Below, piece after piece: positions 54,228 to 62,523 of a stretch of DNA of 64,000 nucleotides. The translations under genes and the position numbers were made by a program. The stretch comes from Streptomyces musisoli (GTDB lineage: Bacteria > Actinomycetota > Actinomycetes > Streptomycetales > Streptomycetaceae): assembly GCF_016741855.1 (NCBI RefSeq), contig NZ_JAERRH010000006.1, forward strand, positions 186,001-250,000, written 5' to 3'. Each line of letters opens with the position of its first letter. Position 1 is the first letter of the stretch. Under the pieces are notes generated by a model that saw only the letters and a program-made list of their open reading frames with translations, searched no databases and was not told where the DNA came from.

Positions 54228-54234
54228 TGGGGCG

Positions 54235-56406
54235 ATGATGGAGCCGTTGCGCGGAGCCGACCCGGCCAGGATCGCGGGTCACCGGCTGCTGCGCCGCCTC
54301 GGCGCGGGCGGCATGGGCGTGGTCTACCTGGCCCGCTCCGGTGGTGGTTCGCTCGTCGCGGTGAAGGTCATCCGCGCCGCGCACGCGGACGACCCGGGCT
54401 TTCGGGCCCGCTTCCGTCGCGAGGTGGAGACGGCGGGCCGGGTGGCGAACCCCTGGGTCGTGCCGCTGCTCGACGCGGACCCGGACGCGGAGTCGCCGTG
54501 GCTGGCAACGGCGTTCGTGCCGGGGCCCTCCCTCGCGGAAGCGGTGGAGGAGTGCGGCCCTCTGCCGTACCGGAGTGCCCGCGTCCTGGGGGCGCGGCTG
54601 GCCGAGGCGCTGGAGGCGGTGCACGGGGCGGGTCTGGTGCACCGGGACGTCAAGCCCGCCAATGTGCTGCTCGCGGTCGACGGGCCGCGGATGATCGACT
54701 TCGGGATCGCCCGGCCGCCGGAGGACACCGCGCTCACCGCCAGCGGGATGGTGGTCGGCTCCCCCGGCTTCCTCTCCCCCGAACAGGCCCAGGGGCGGGG
54801 CCGGGAGATCGGGCCGGCCAGCGACGTGTTCTCGCTCGGCTGTCTGCTGGCGTACGCGGTGACGGGCGAGCGCCCCTTCGGGTGGGGCTCGGCGGCCGAG
54901 GTGCTGGTGCGTACGGTCCACGACGAGCCGGACCTGGACGCCGTACCGACGCCGTTGCTGCCGCTGCTGCGGGACTGCCTGGCGAAGGAGCCCGGCGCCC
55001 GCCCCACCGTGTCGGAGGTCCGGGCGGCTCTGGACCGTGCGGGCGAGGCCGGTGGCTGGTTGCCGGAGTCGCTCACCCGGCTGATCGCACGCCGTTCGGC
55101 CGCCGTCCTCGCTCTGCCCGCGGTCGAGGCGACCGAGGTGTCCGGCGCCCCGGCGGGCGCCGACACGGTGCCGGGCCTGCAGGAACGGCCGCAGGGCGCC
55201 ACGCGGCGTCGCCTGCTGATGCTGGGCTCGTCCGCCGGGGTCGTGGCGGCGGGCGCCACGGCCACCTGGTGGACCGCGGGTCGCACCCGCCGCGCGCCGG
55301 CGCAAGGGGGCGGCACACGGCTTCCTGAGCAGATCGTCGCCCTCCAGGCCGATCTGTCCGGAGACCAGAAGACGGCCGGCCTGGCGCAGGAGAACGGTGT
55401 CCGGCTCGCCGTCGATCACCTCAACTCCCGTGCCGACCGCGGCTTCGACCTCGCCCTCCAGGTGCACGACGACGCGGGCAGCACCACCCGGGCACGGCAG
55501 ATCTCGCGGCGACTGTCGGCCGACGGCCGGATCCGCGCGGTGATCGGGCCGACCACCGACTCCTGCGCCGAGGCCGTCCTTGAGCAGTACCGGAAAGCGC
55601 TGCTGCCCATGGTCACCGTGTCGGTCGGGCTCGACGGAGTGTCCGCCGGCAGGTACCGGACCTACGCGGCCACCCGGCCCCCCGACCGCACCTTGGCGGC
55701 ACCCTTGATCGCCCACCTCGTCCGCACCGTCCGAACGCGCAGGACGGTGCTGATCGACGACGCGGCCGAGGGCGACTTCAGCTGGGAGCTCTGCGCGGAC
55801 GTCACCCAGGCGCTCCGATCCGGACAGCGCACCACGACCCGGCGCAGCCTCGCCGCCGAGGACGACACGGCCGACGACTTCCGTGCCCTCGCCGAGACGG
55901 TGACCGACTGGAAGGCGGACGCGGTGCTGTTCGCCGGAGGGTTCGAACGCGCGGCGAAACTGGCGCGGGCCTTGCGCGCAGCCGGCTACTCCGGAGCCCG
56001 GTTGGCCACCCAACGCGCCCTCGACACCCGCTTCCTCACCGTGGCCGGGGACGCCGCCGAGGGCTGGGTCTTCGCCACCGCCTTCCTCGATCCGACCCGA
56101 GTGACGGCAGCCAAGTCCTTCGTCGCCGACTACCGCCACCGCTTCGGCACCGCCCCGCCCTGGTACTCCGCGGAGGCCTACGACGCGACACTCTTCGTGG
56201 CCCGCGCGCTGACGACGCTGGGCACGTCCCTCACTGAACGGGGACCGCTCGTGCGGCGGCTGCGGGAGACCGACTACCGAGGAATCACCAAGCGACTGCG
56301 TTACACCGGCTCGAGCGCGGGCTACACCACGAAGGCGATGTACCTCTTCCAGGCGTCCGGTGGCCGCCTCCGCTTTCTGGGCCAGTTCGAGGACGCCACG
56401 GCGTGA
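54235..56406 (+). CDS. Ser/Thr protein kinase fused to an ABC-type substrate-binding domain (tandem paralogue)
   Basis: A 723-residue paralogue of the gene 8 bp upstream: kinase motifs GAGGMGVVY, Lys44, HRDVKPAN and DFG; linker; then TRRRLLMLGSS (Arg324-Arg326) and one hydrophobic helix, again twin-arginine-like; then a type I periplasmic-binding domain (LQADLSGDQKTAGLAQENGV, VIGPTTDSCAEAV, ADAVLFAGGFERAAKLARAL). Kinase domains are much closer to each other than binding domains, suggesting duplication followed by ligand divergence. Start is ATG 54235 or the adjacent ATG 54238. Confidence 0.9.
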   Translation: MMEPLRGADPARIAGHRLLRRLGAGGMGVVYLARSGGGSLVAVKVIRAAHADDPGFRARFRREVETAGRVANPWVVPLLDADPDAESPWLATAFVPGPSLAEAVEECGPLPYRSARVLGARLAEALEAVHGAGLVHRDVKPANVLLAVDGPRMIDFGIARPPEDTALTASGMVVGSPGFLSPEQAQGRGREIGPASDVFSLGCLLAYAVTGERPFGWGSAAEVLVRTVHDEPDLDAVPTPLLPLLRDCLAKEPGARPTVSEVRAALDRAGEAGGWLPESLTRLIARRSAAVLALPAVEATEVSGAPAGADTVPGLQERPQGATRRRLLMLGSSAGVVAAGATATWWTAGRTRRAPAQGGGTRLPEQIVALQADLSGDQKTAGLAQENGVRLAVDHLNSRADRGFDLALQVHDDAGSTTRARQISRRLSADGRIRAVIGPTTDSCAEAVLEQYRKALLPMVTVSVGLDGVSAGRYRTYAATRPPDRTLAAPLIAHLVRTVRTRRTVLIDDAAEGDFSWELCADVTQALRSGQRTTTRRSLAAEDDTADDFRALAETVTDWKADAVLFAGGFERAAKLARALRAAGYSGARLATQRALDTRFLTVAGDAAEGWVFATAFLDPTRVTAAKSFVADYRHRFGTAPPWYSAEAYDATLFVARALTTLGTSLTERGPLVRRLRETDYRGITKRLRYTGSSAGYTTKAMYLFQASGGRLRFLGQFEDATA

Positions 56407-56723
56407 CCCGCGCGGCGGAGCCCGAACGCGTCACGGCTCCTCGGCCGCGCTGTGCGTGACCCTGTACTCGAAGGCCCCAGCACTTATGCAGCCATGGCTC
56501 CCTCCCAGCCGCACACCAGCGCCCGGCTCACCGAGCGCTGGGCGTCTCTCCCCTCCCGACCGCCGCCCGTCGGGAAAGCGGCGGCGGTCGGCAAGAAGCC
56601 GCAGCGGAACCGTCGTACGCGCGAAGACCAGTTTCAGCCGTCCCGCGCTGGAAGTCAGACGGATCGACGGCCGAGTTCCGACAAGGAACTATGGCGTGTG
56701 CCGACGCATGCCGAACACACGTG
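56407..56723. other. Convergent intergenic region
   Basis: No gene is supported between the kinase and the ycnI-like gene. It contains the strong hairpin at 56557-56590 and a smaller CAGCGC/GCGCTG inverted repeat just before it. Confidence 0.5.
56557..56590. terminator. Bidirectional terminator between kinase and YcnI genes
   Basis: CGACCGCCGC (56557-56566) pairs perfectly with GCGGCGGTCG (56581-56590) around a 14-nt loop, in the gap between two convergent genes. Confidence 0.6.
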
Positions 56724-57461
56724 CTACGCGTCCCCGCCCCCGGTGGAACGCGTGCGCACTACGGCGAAGGCGGCGGCAGCCAGACCCAGTACGCCCACGA
56801 CCAGACCGGCGACACCCAGCCCCCGTGCCGTCGAATCGTCGGATGCGTTCGACGCGGAGTTCGCGGCGCTCTTCGCGGGTGCGGAGGAAGTCGCTGACGC
56901 GGTACGGCCTTCCGCCGCGCCCTTGGCGGTGAGCTTGAGGACCGGCGCCGGGTTCTCCGGCTCCTCGCCGCCGGTCGGCTCCTCGATCCAGCGGACGGTC
57001 TTGCCGTCGGAGTAGCTCTGGAGGGTCTTGAAGGTCAGCTGGTCGGTGCCGTCGGGCAGCTGACCGAAGGCCACGTTGAAGTCCTCGTAGTGGCCGGGGT
57101 CGATCTTGCCGCCAGTCCAGGTGATCTCCGAGACGGCGTCGGTGATGGTGCCGTCGTCGGTCTTGACCGGCGTCTTGAGCTTGGTGTTGGTGACCTTCGC
57201 GGTCCAGCCGTCCTGCGGGGAAACGAGCACGCCGAGGACGGGGTGGTCGGTGGGGAGGAACACCTGCACCTTGGTGGTGCTCGCGCCGTCCTCCTCGTTC
57301 GGCACGCGGAAGGTCAGGACACCGTCCGTGGCTCCCTTTGCGTAGCTGTCGGGATGAACGGTGACGTGCGCGGAGGCGACGCCGGCGGCGGCGAGGATCC
57401 CGGCGGCGGTCAGGGCGGTGACGGTGCCGGCACGGCGCAGGGTGGTGCGGTTCGGGGACAT
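56724..57461 (-). CDS. YcnI-family (DUF1775) secreted membrane-anchored protein
   Basis: Predicted copper-handling protein of 245 residues. A signal peptide ends at ASA, leaving His32 as mature residue 1 (HVTVHPDSY), the position that binds copper in YcnI proteins. The domain continues with DGVLTFRVPNEEDGASTTKV, PVLGVLVSPQDGWTAKVTN, the conserved Trp in ITWTGGKI, and a Ser/Ala linker, ending in one TM helix at about 216-236 with a short basic tail. It follows the His-rich membrane protein gene by 51 bp, so they are probably co-transcribed. Confidence 0.9.
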   Translation of the reverse strand: MSPNRTTLRRAGTVTALTAAGILAAAGVASAHVTVHPDSYAKGATDGVLTFRVPNEEDGASTTKVQVFLPTDHPVLGVLVSPQDGWTAKVTNTKLKTPVKTDDGTITDAVSEITWTGGKIDPGHYEDFNVAFGQLPDGTDQLTFKTLQSYSDGKTVRWIEEPTGGEEPENPAPVLKLTAKGAAEGRTASATSSAPAKSAANSASNASDDSTARGLGVAGLVVGVLGLAAAAFAVVRTRSTGGGDA

Positions 57462-57512
57462 GAGTGGACTGATCTCCGTACTGAGGGGTGGGTGGGTCGG
57501 GGTCCGATCGCG

Positions 57513-58142
57513 TTACGCCGTCCGCGCAGGCGGTCCACGCCGGTGAACGGCGTACCGCAGCCGCACCATCCTCAGTGACCAGAATTTCCCACCGGACCAC
57601 CGGACGAACGGCGCGTCCGGAACGCGCACCGACCCACGGGCCAGCCGCCACCAGGCGACAAGGCCGGGAACGAAGGCGCCCGTCCGCCTCAGAAGCGACC
57701 ACAGCGCGGCCTCTCCCTGCCGCAACCACCAGGTGAGCACGAGGGCAGCCCCGACGTGCGCGGCGGTCGCGTGAGGCGTGGCCGCATGCGCTTGATCATG
57801 GGACATCCGCACACCGTGCATGACCATCACGGGGTGATGCCGCCCGGCGGCGTGGAACACGAGGTGCAGCCCGCCCTGGGCGGCGAGCGTCGCGCCACCG
57901 ATACCGGTCAGCGACCGCTCGCGGCCCCCCAGTAGACACCCAGCGGCAAATACCGGCACAGAACCCGTGATCTGCGCCCACACCGACGGGGCCGCGCCCG
58001 TGGCCAGACCATGACCCCCGGCAGCGAGCAGCACGCAGAGCGCGGCGAACACCGCCGCGCGCACGCTCCGCACTGCCGGGGACACACTCACGGCGACAGA
58101 TGCTGCCACGTCCGCCGAGGATCTTTCCCCCCGCCCGAGCAT
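57513..58142 (-). CDS. His-rich integral membrane protein
   Basis: A 209-residue membrane protein with about five hydrophobic segments. The loop after the third (FHAAGRHHPVMVMHGVRMSH, then DQAHAATPHATAAH) has at least eight His plus two Met, suggestive of metal binding. No named family was recognised, though it sits between a YcnI-type and a PepSY-type gene. ATG 58142 has GGAGG 5 nt upstream. A role in copper or heme transfer is inference from context. Confidence 0.75.
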   Translation of the reverse strand: MLGRGERSSADVAASVAVSVSPAVRSVRAAVFAALCVLLAAGGHGLATGAAPSVWAQITGSVPVFAAGCLLGGRERSLTGIGGATLAAQGGLHLVFHAAGRHHPVMVMHGVRMSHDQAHAATPHATAAHVGAALVLTWWLRQGEAALWSLLRRTGAFVPGLVAWWRLARGSVRVPDAPFVRWSGGKFWSLRMVRLRYAVHRRGPPARTA

Positions 58143-58440
58143 GCGCGCCTCCGCCCGCGAGTCACCTGGTCGTACCCGCTCTCTCTACGAGTAGGGGACG
58201 GCGACCGTTCAGCGCCGTGTGGTCGGGGGTGCGGGAACCGTGCGCGCACGGACCTCGACGAGTTTCTGCGCACTCGAGCGGTCGGCGCGGGAACTCAAGA
58301 GCCCCCTCATCCGACTGCTTTAGGACAGCGGCCGAAACCAGGCTGGTGAGCGACGCCGCAGCGGTGTCGTCGGTCGGGCGTCCACCGCCTGAGGCCGATG
58401 AGGGATGTCGCGTGCTGCCAACGAAGAACGAGGTGGATTG
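58143..58440. other. Divergent intergenic region
   Basis: No gene is supported. It must contain promoters for the ycnI operon (leftward) and the PepSY gene (rightward), but no convincing -35/-10 pairs or metal-regulator sites were found by eye. Confidence 0.4.
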
Positions 58441-59937
58441 ATGTCAGTCAAGTCCGAGGCCGCCGGCCTCCCCGAGCCGGACGATTCCGTCGCCGAAAGA
58501 CAGACGGACAGAGGCACTGAAGTACCGACGGCGCGGTCGGCGCGACAAGCCTCGGGCTTCGGCGCCCTGATGGCGAGACTGCATTTCTACGCCGGGGTCC
58601 TGGTGGCGCCGTTCCTTCTCGTAGCGGCAGTGACGGGTCTGCTCTACACGTTCACCCCCCAGCTGGATTCGCTCGTCTACGACAAGGAACTCGCTGTCGC
58701 GCACGCCACCGGCAGTTCTCGGCTCTTGGCCGAACAGGTGGCCGCCGCCCGGGCCGCGCACCCCAAGGGCACCCTGGTCGCCGTCCGCCCAGGAAGCGGT
58801 GACTCGACGACGCAGGTGGACTTCGCGCTGCCCGAGCTGGGCGAGAAGGCTCACACGGTCTACGTGGACCCGTACACGGGCAAGGTCTCAGGCCAGCTGA
58901 CCACCTGGTACGGATCCACGCCGCTGAAGACATGGCTGGACGACCTGCACCGCAACCTGCACCTGGGCACAGTCGGCCGGTACTACTCGGAGATCGCGGC
59001 GAGCTGGCTGTGGGTCCTCGTCCTCGGCGGCCTGGTCCTGTGGTGGCGCCGGCAGCGACGCACCCGGACCGCCCGGCGCCTGCTGCTGCCCGACCTGGCC
59101 GCGAAGAAGGGCGTACGCCGCACCCGCAGCCGGCACGCGGTGACGGGTGTGTGGCTCGCGATCGGCCTGCTCGCCCTCTCCGCGACCGGACTGACCTGGT
59201 CACGTTTCGCGGGCGATCACTTCACCCAGGCCCTGGACGCGCTGCGCTCCCACACGCCCGCCGTATCCGCCTCCCTGTCGGGGAAATCCGGCGACGCACC
59301 GGGCAGCCACCACCACGGTGGTCCGGCAGACTCCGACACCGCCCACGGTGTCGACCCGAAGGCCATCGACGGCGTCCTCGACGCCGCACGGCGCGAGGGT
59401 CTGTCCGGGCCCGTGACAATCGGCGTCCCGCAGGACGACACCACCGCATGGACGGTCTCGCAGACCCGCAATCTGTGGCCGGTCGGACGCGACAGCGTCG
59501 CCGTCGACGCCTCCACCGACGAGGTGATCGACCGGGTGGACTTCGCCGACTGGCCGGTCCTGGCCAAGCTGACCCGCTGGGGCGTCAACGCGCACATGGG
59601 CACGCTGTTCGGACTCGTCAACCAGATTGGGCTGGCCGTACTGGCCATCGGTCTGATCTTCATGATCGTCTGGGGCTACCGGATGTGGTGGCAGCGTCGC
59701 CCCACTCGCTCCGACCGCCGCGCCCTCCTCGGCGCCCCGCCCGCCCGCGGAGCCTGGCGCGGCATTCCTTCCTGGACCCTGGCAGCCGGCGTCGTCGCCG
59801 TCGCCGGGATCGGCTGGGCGCTCCCCCTGTTCGGCATACCGCTCGCCGCCTTCCTGGCTGCCGACATCGTCGTCGGCGCCGTCCGGCGACGCCGGACGGC
59901 CATGGGACCAACGGGGATGTCCGACTCCGCTGGCTGA
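58441..59937 (+). CDS. PepSY-domain membrane protein (PiuB-like)
   Basis: PepSY-associated TM protein of 498 residues: first TM at about 45-70 (LHFYAGVLVAPFLLVAAVTGLLYTF-type, with the conserved His), a PepSY domain (VYVDPYTGKVSGQLT), a second TM preceded by LDDLHRNLHLGTVGRYYSEI, a third, an extracytoplasmic His-rich insert (GSHHHGG), another PepSY-like stretch, and two or three C-terminal TMs. Relatives are linked to iron, heme or copper handling. ATG 58441 has GAGGTG 5 nt upstream. Confidence 0.88.
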   Translation: MSVKSEAAGLPEPDDSVAERQTDRGTEVPTARSARQASGFGALMARLHFYAGVLVAPFLLVAAVTGLLYTFTPQLDSLVYDKELAVAHATGSSRLLAEQVAAARAAHPKGTLVAVRPGSGDSTTQVDFALPELGEKAHTVYVDPYTGKVSGQLTTWYGSTPLKTWLDDLHRNLHLGTVGRYYSEIAASWLWVLVLGGLVLWWRRQRRTRTARRLLLPDLAAKKGVRRTRSRHAVTGVWLAIGLLALSATGLTWSRFAGDHFTQALDALRSHTPAVSASLSGKSGDAPGSHHHGGPADSDTAHGVDPKAIDGVLDAARREGLSGPVTIGVPQDDTTAWTVSQTRNLWPVGRDSVAVDASTDEVIDRVDFADWPVLAKLTRWGVNAHMGTLFGLVNQIGLAVLAIGLIFMIVWGYRMWWQRRPTRSDRRALLGAPPARGAWRGIPSWTLAAGVVAVAGIGWALPLFGIPLAAFLAADIVVGAVRRRRTAMGPTGMSDSAG

Positions 59938-60556
59938 TCGGCACGACCGAGCTGTCGTCGCCGCCAGCCTCATCGGGACCACCATCGAGCGGTACGACGA
60001 CTCATCCGCTCGGAGCTGGGATGCGGTTCTGCCTCACCGGTGGCCTGAAGGTCAGCACTTGACCAGCACCGGCAGCGGACCGTGCTGGGTCGGCCCCCGG
60101 TGCGGGTCAGACTGAGTCTGCGAGGACGCCGACTACTGGCCAGCCATCACGCACCGTAGCCGGCAGAGGCGCATTGACCCTCTCGCCGACGCCGCGGCCT
60201 TGATCAGGGAACACCGCCCCACGTCGTCAGCCTCCCTGGGCGTCGGCCTCCTCCAGCGGGCCACGGTGGAGGACCGCCTCTGTCGGTACTCCCTTCCCGG
60301 CCGCCCGCGTCGGGTACTGGTTCGTACGGTCCTTCAGCCTGTGCCCAGCGCCTCGTGCGGCAATGAATGGCCTGGACCGCCAGTTGCACGGATGCGCTGG
60401 GCCATGTTCTGCCACTGACGGGTGAACCCCGGCTCCCGTCCCAGCACGTCCCACAGGTGACCAGGCGTGCGGTCCACGTGTGCGCGGCATCCACAGATGC
60501 AGCAGATGGTCCACGGCCGGCGAAGGGCCAGGACAGCCGTGCCCGACGGCGGCCCG
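59938..60556. other. Degraded region with coding fragments
   Basis: No intact gene fits. Short stretches look coding: the MFS-like fragment at 59948-60010 (plus), and on the minus strand about 60355-60480 a frame reading HLWDVLGREPGFTRQWQNMA before stopping. Neighbouring frames are interrupted. It may be a scar of deletion or past insertion; no transposase or terminal repeats were recognised. Confidence 0.45.
59948..60010 (+). pseudogene. Remnant of an MFS (metabolite:H+ symporter-type) transporter N-terminus
   Basis: The frame reads RAVVAASLIGTTIERYDD, very close to the first helix of MHS-family transporters (usually ...ASLIGTTIEWYDFF...). Similarity stops at once, the diagnostic Trp and Phe are changed, and no further transporter sequence follows, so this is a gene fragment. 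Confidence 0.45.
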
Positions 60557-62341
60557 TCAGGTCAGGCTCGACGGGACGATCCCGTAACGGCGCATCTTGC
60601 GGTACATGGTGGCGCGGGAGATCCCGAGGTCCTGCGCGGTGCGCTGGACGTTGGAGTTGCGGGTCATCAACCCACGCAGAATGGCGTCGCGTTCCAGCGT
60701 CTCGATGGTGGTCAGGACCTTGTGCGAGGACACCCGGCATTCCGGCGGCAGGTCCTCCACGTGGATCACCCGGCCGGGAGGCCGCCGGACCAGGCCACGG
60801 ATCACCGACTCCAGCTGCCGGACGTTCTCCGGCCAGGGGCATCGCTGAAGCAGGGCCAGCGCATCCGGGGAGAACCTGCTCTCGTCGCTCGGCCGGTACT
60901 TACGCAGGAACGAGCGCGCCAGGTGCTCGATGTCCCCGTAGCGATGGCGCAGGGGCGGCACCTCCACCGTGGCATCGCAGAACCGGTCCAGATGGTCGTC
61001 GGTGCCGACCATCGAGGGCTGACTGGTCATCACGAGTTGTCCGGTGGCGGTGCCGTCCAGCTGCGTCAACAGGCTCCTCAGCCGTTGCCGCAGCTGGTCG
61101 CTCAGCATGTGGACGTCGCGCAGGACGAGCACGTTGGACGGTACGGCAAGCAGTTCTCGGATGTCGTGCAGCCAGCGCTCGGTGACAGCTGGTCCATCCG
61201 ACAGCGGCGCTTCCGCCATTTCCAGCCGGCGTCCGGCGCCATGGGCCCGGTGCAGGGCCTCGACCAGCGTCCTCTTGCCGACGCCGGCTTCGCCCAGGAG
61301 ATGAAGCCGTGTTCCGGCGACGAACGCCGCTTCGCTGTCGGCGACCGCGCGCAACCACTGCGGGGAGGAGCCCAGCAGGCCCAGGACCGGCCGGGCGGGT
61401 GCGGTGGAAACCGCGGGGCCGGGCTGGGAGCGCCCGATCAGCCGGACTCGCAGGACGGCGCCCGCGTTGCTGTCCTCGCGCCGACAGCGGCTGACCCTGA
61501 GTTCGGCGACGCGCCCGGAGGGCAGGGCGATGCTGCGCGTCCCCTCCGCCCGGCGGTCGTCGGCGATCTCCCGTGCGTGATCGAGCAGCGCATAGTGGTC
61601 AGGCCCCGTCACCGCCGCCCTGAACTGCTCGTTCATCATGACGACATCCCGGTTCAGGGCCAGCACGGGCCCCGGGCGCGCCGAGGAGCACGCCGCCATG
61701 TAGTCCTGGAAGAGAGCCCGCTCACGCCGCGAGGCGATCGCCGCGATCTCGGCCTCGATCTGGGCCGCGACCGAGCGGGCGAAGGCCATCAGCATGCCGT
61801 CGGAGCCCTGACGGATGGTAGTGAGGTTGAAGGCTCCCAGCAGGGTGCGCCGGATGGGATGCAGGATCGGCACGGCCGCGCAGTGGAAGTCCCGCAGGTC
61901 CTCGACGTAGTGCTGCCTTCCGGCGATCATGACCGGGCGGCCGCTCGCCAGCGCGGTCCCGATGCCGTTGGTGCCCACGTAGCGCTCGGCGAACACATGG
62001 CCTGGGGCCAGCTGCACGCGGTTGAGGTGCGTCGTCAGACCCTCGTGGGACACCTTCCGGGACAGCACCACACCTTTCCGGTCTGTGATCATCGTGGACA
62101 CTGGGTCGTCGGCGAGTTGCTCGTGCAGCCTGTCCAGGATCGGCAGCGCCGCCCTGGCGAGGGGGCTGTCCAGATTGGGGTTGTCCAGATAGGGAGCCTC
62201 AAGGCTGCCCGACTTCACCTTGTACTCGATCGAGCGTTGCCATGAGGCGACCACGAGCGGCCGGGCGCTCGGGTCCTTGGTGACCTCCAGATAGAGCTCT
62301 CTGGCTGCTCTCAGTGAGCTCCCGGGTTGGTGTCGGGGCAT
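60557..62341 (-). CDS. AcoR-like GAF/AAA+/Fis transcriptional regulator lacking GAFTGA
   Basis: A 594-residue regulator of the acetoin/alcohol type: GAF sensor at about 75-215 (RYVGTNGIGTALASGRPVMI, RTLLGAFNLTTIRQGSDGML), AAA+ domain at about 320-510 (P-loop GEAGVGKRTL, LVLRDVHMLSDQLRQRLRSLL, CPWPENVRQLESVIRG) and a Fis helix-turn-helix (NSNVQRTAQDLGISRATMYRKM). The sigma-54 contact loop GAFTGA is absent, consistent with actinobacteria lacking sigma-54. ATG 62341 has GGGAG 6-7 nt upstream. Divergent from the alcohol dehydrogenase it probably activates. Confidence 0.88.
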   Translation of the reverse strand: MPRHQPGSSLRAARELYLEVTKDPSARPLVVASWQRSIEYKVKSGSLEAPYLDNPNLDSPLARAALPILDRLHEQLADDPVSTMITDRKGVVLSRKVSHEGLTTHLNRVQLAPGHVFAERYVGTNGIGTALASGRPVMIAGRQHYVEDLRDFHCAAVPILHPIRRTLLGAFNLTTIRQGSDGMLMAFARSVAAQIEAEIAAIASRRERALFQDYMAACSSARPGPVLALNRDVVMMNEQFRAAVTGPDHYALLDHAREIADDRRAEGTRSIALPSGRVAELRVSRCRREDSNAGAVLRVRLIGRSQPGPAVSTAPARPVLGLLGSSPQWLRAVADSEAAFVAGTRLHLLGEAGVGKRTLVEALHRAHGAGRRLEMAEAPLSDGPAVTERWLHDIRELLAVPSNVLVLRDVHMLSDQLRQRLRSLLTQLDGTATGQLVMTSQPSMVGTDDHLDRFCDATVEVPPLRHRYGDIEHLARSFLRKYRPSDESRFSPDALALLQRCPWPENVRQLESVIRGLVRRPPGRVIHVEDLPPECRVSSHKVLTTIETLERDAILRGLMTRNSNVQRTAQDLGISRATMYRKMRRYGIVPSSLT

Positions 62342-62428
62342 TTAACACTCCCGTGGCGCGCGCGTCACATTCCTCGGTGCAGTGATTGGAACAGCTCGGC
62401 GGCACCGCGCCTACGGCGTGTATCACAT

Positions 62429-62459
62429 TGAGACATCCGCGGCCGGATTCTGAGACATC
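62429..62459 (+). promoter_or_regulatory. Direct repeats, likely activator sites, upstream of the alcohol dehydrogenase
   Basis: TGAGACATC occurs at 62429-62437 and 62451-62459, 22 bp (about two helical turns) apart, with similar flanks (ATT before, CG after). The second copy abuts the predicted -35. TGAGACA-type half-sites are, as I recall, bound by AcoR/MimR-type regulators, and one such regulator is divergently encoded here. Confidence 0.55.
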
Positions 62460-62485
62460 GACCTGCGAACGGCGGCCTGTGTAAT
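62458..62485 (+). promoter_or_regulatory. Sigma-70-type promoter of the alcohol dehydrogenase gene
   Basis: TCGACC (62458-62463) and TGTAAT (62480-62485, 5 of 6 consensus bases) are separated by 16 nt, placing the start near 62492, about 32 nt before the ATG. The weak -35 next to an activator repeat suggests activated transcription. Confidence 0.45.
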
Positions 62486-62523
62486 CGGCGCACCACCCAC
62501 CCGCCGACTCGCAGGGAGCCGCC

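Noticed and set aside
49597..56139. Three very long minus-strand frames opposite the LAL and kinase genes
   Set aside because: Plus-strand genes have clear domain motifs throughout; the antisense frames do not.
59938..60556. Insertion sequence remnant
   Set aside because: No transposase motif, terminal inverted repeats or target duplication could be found by eye.
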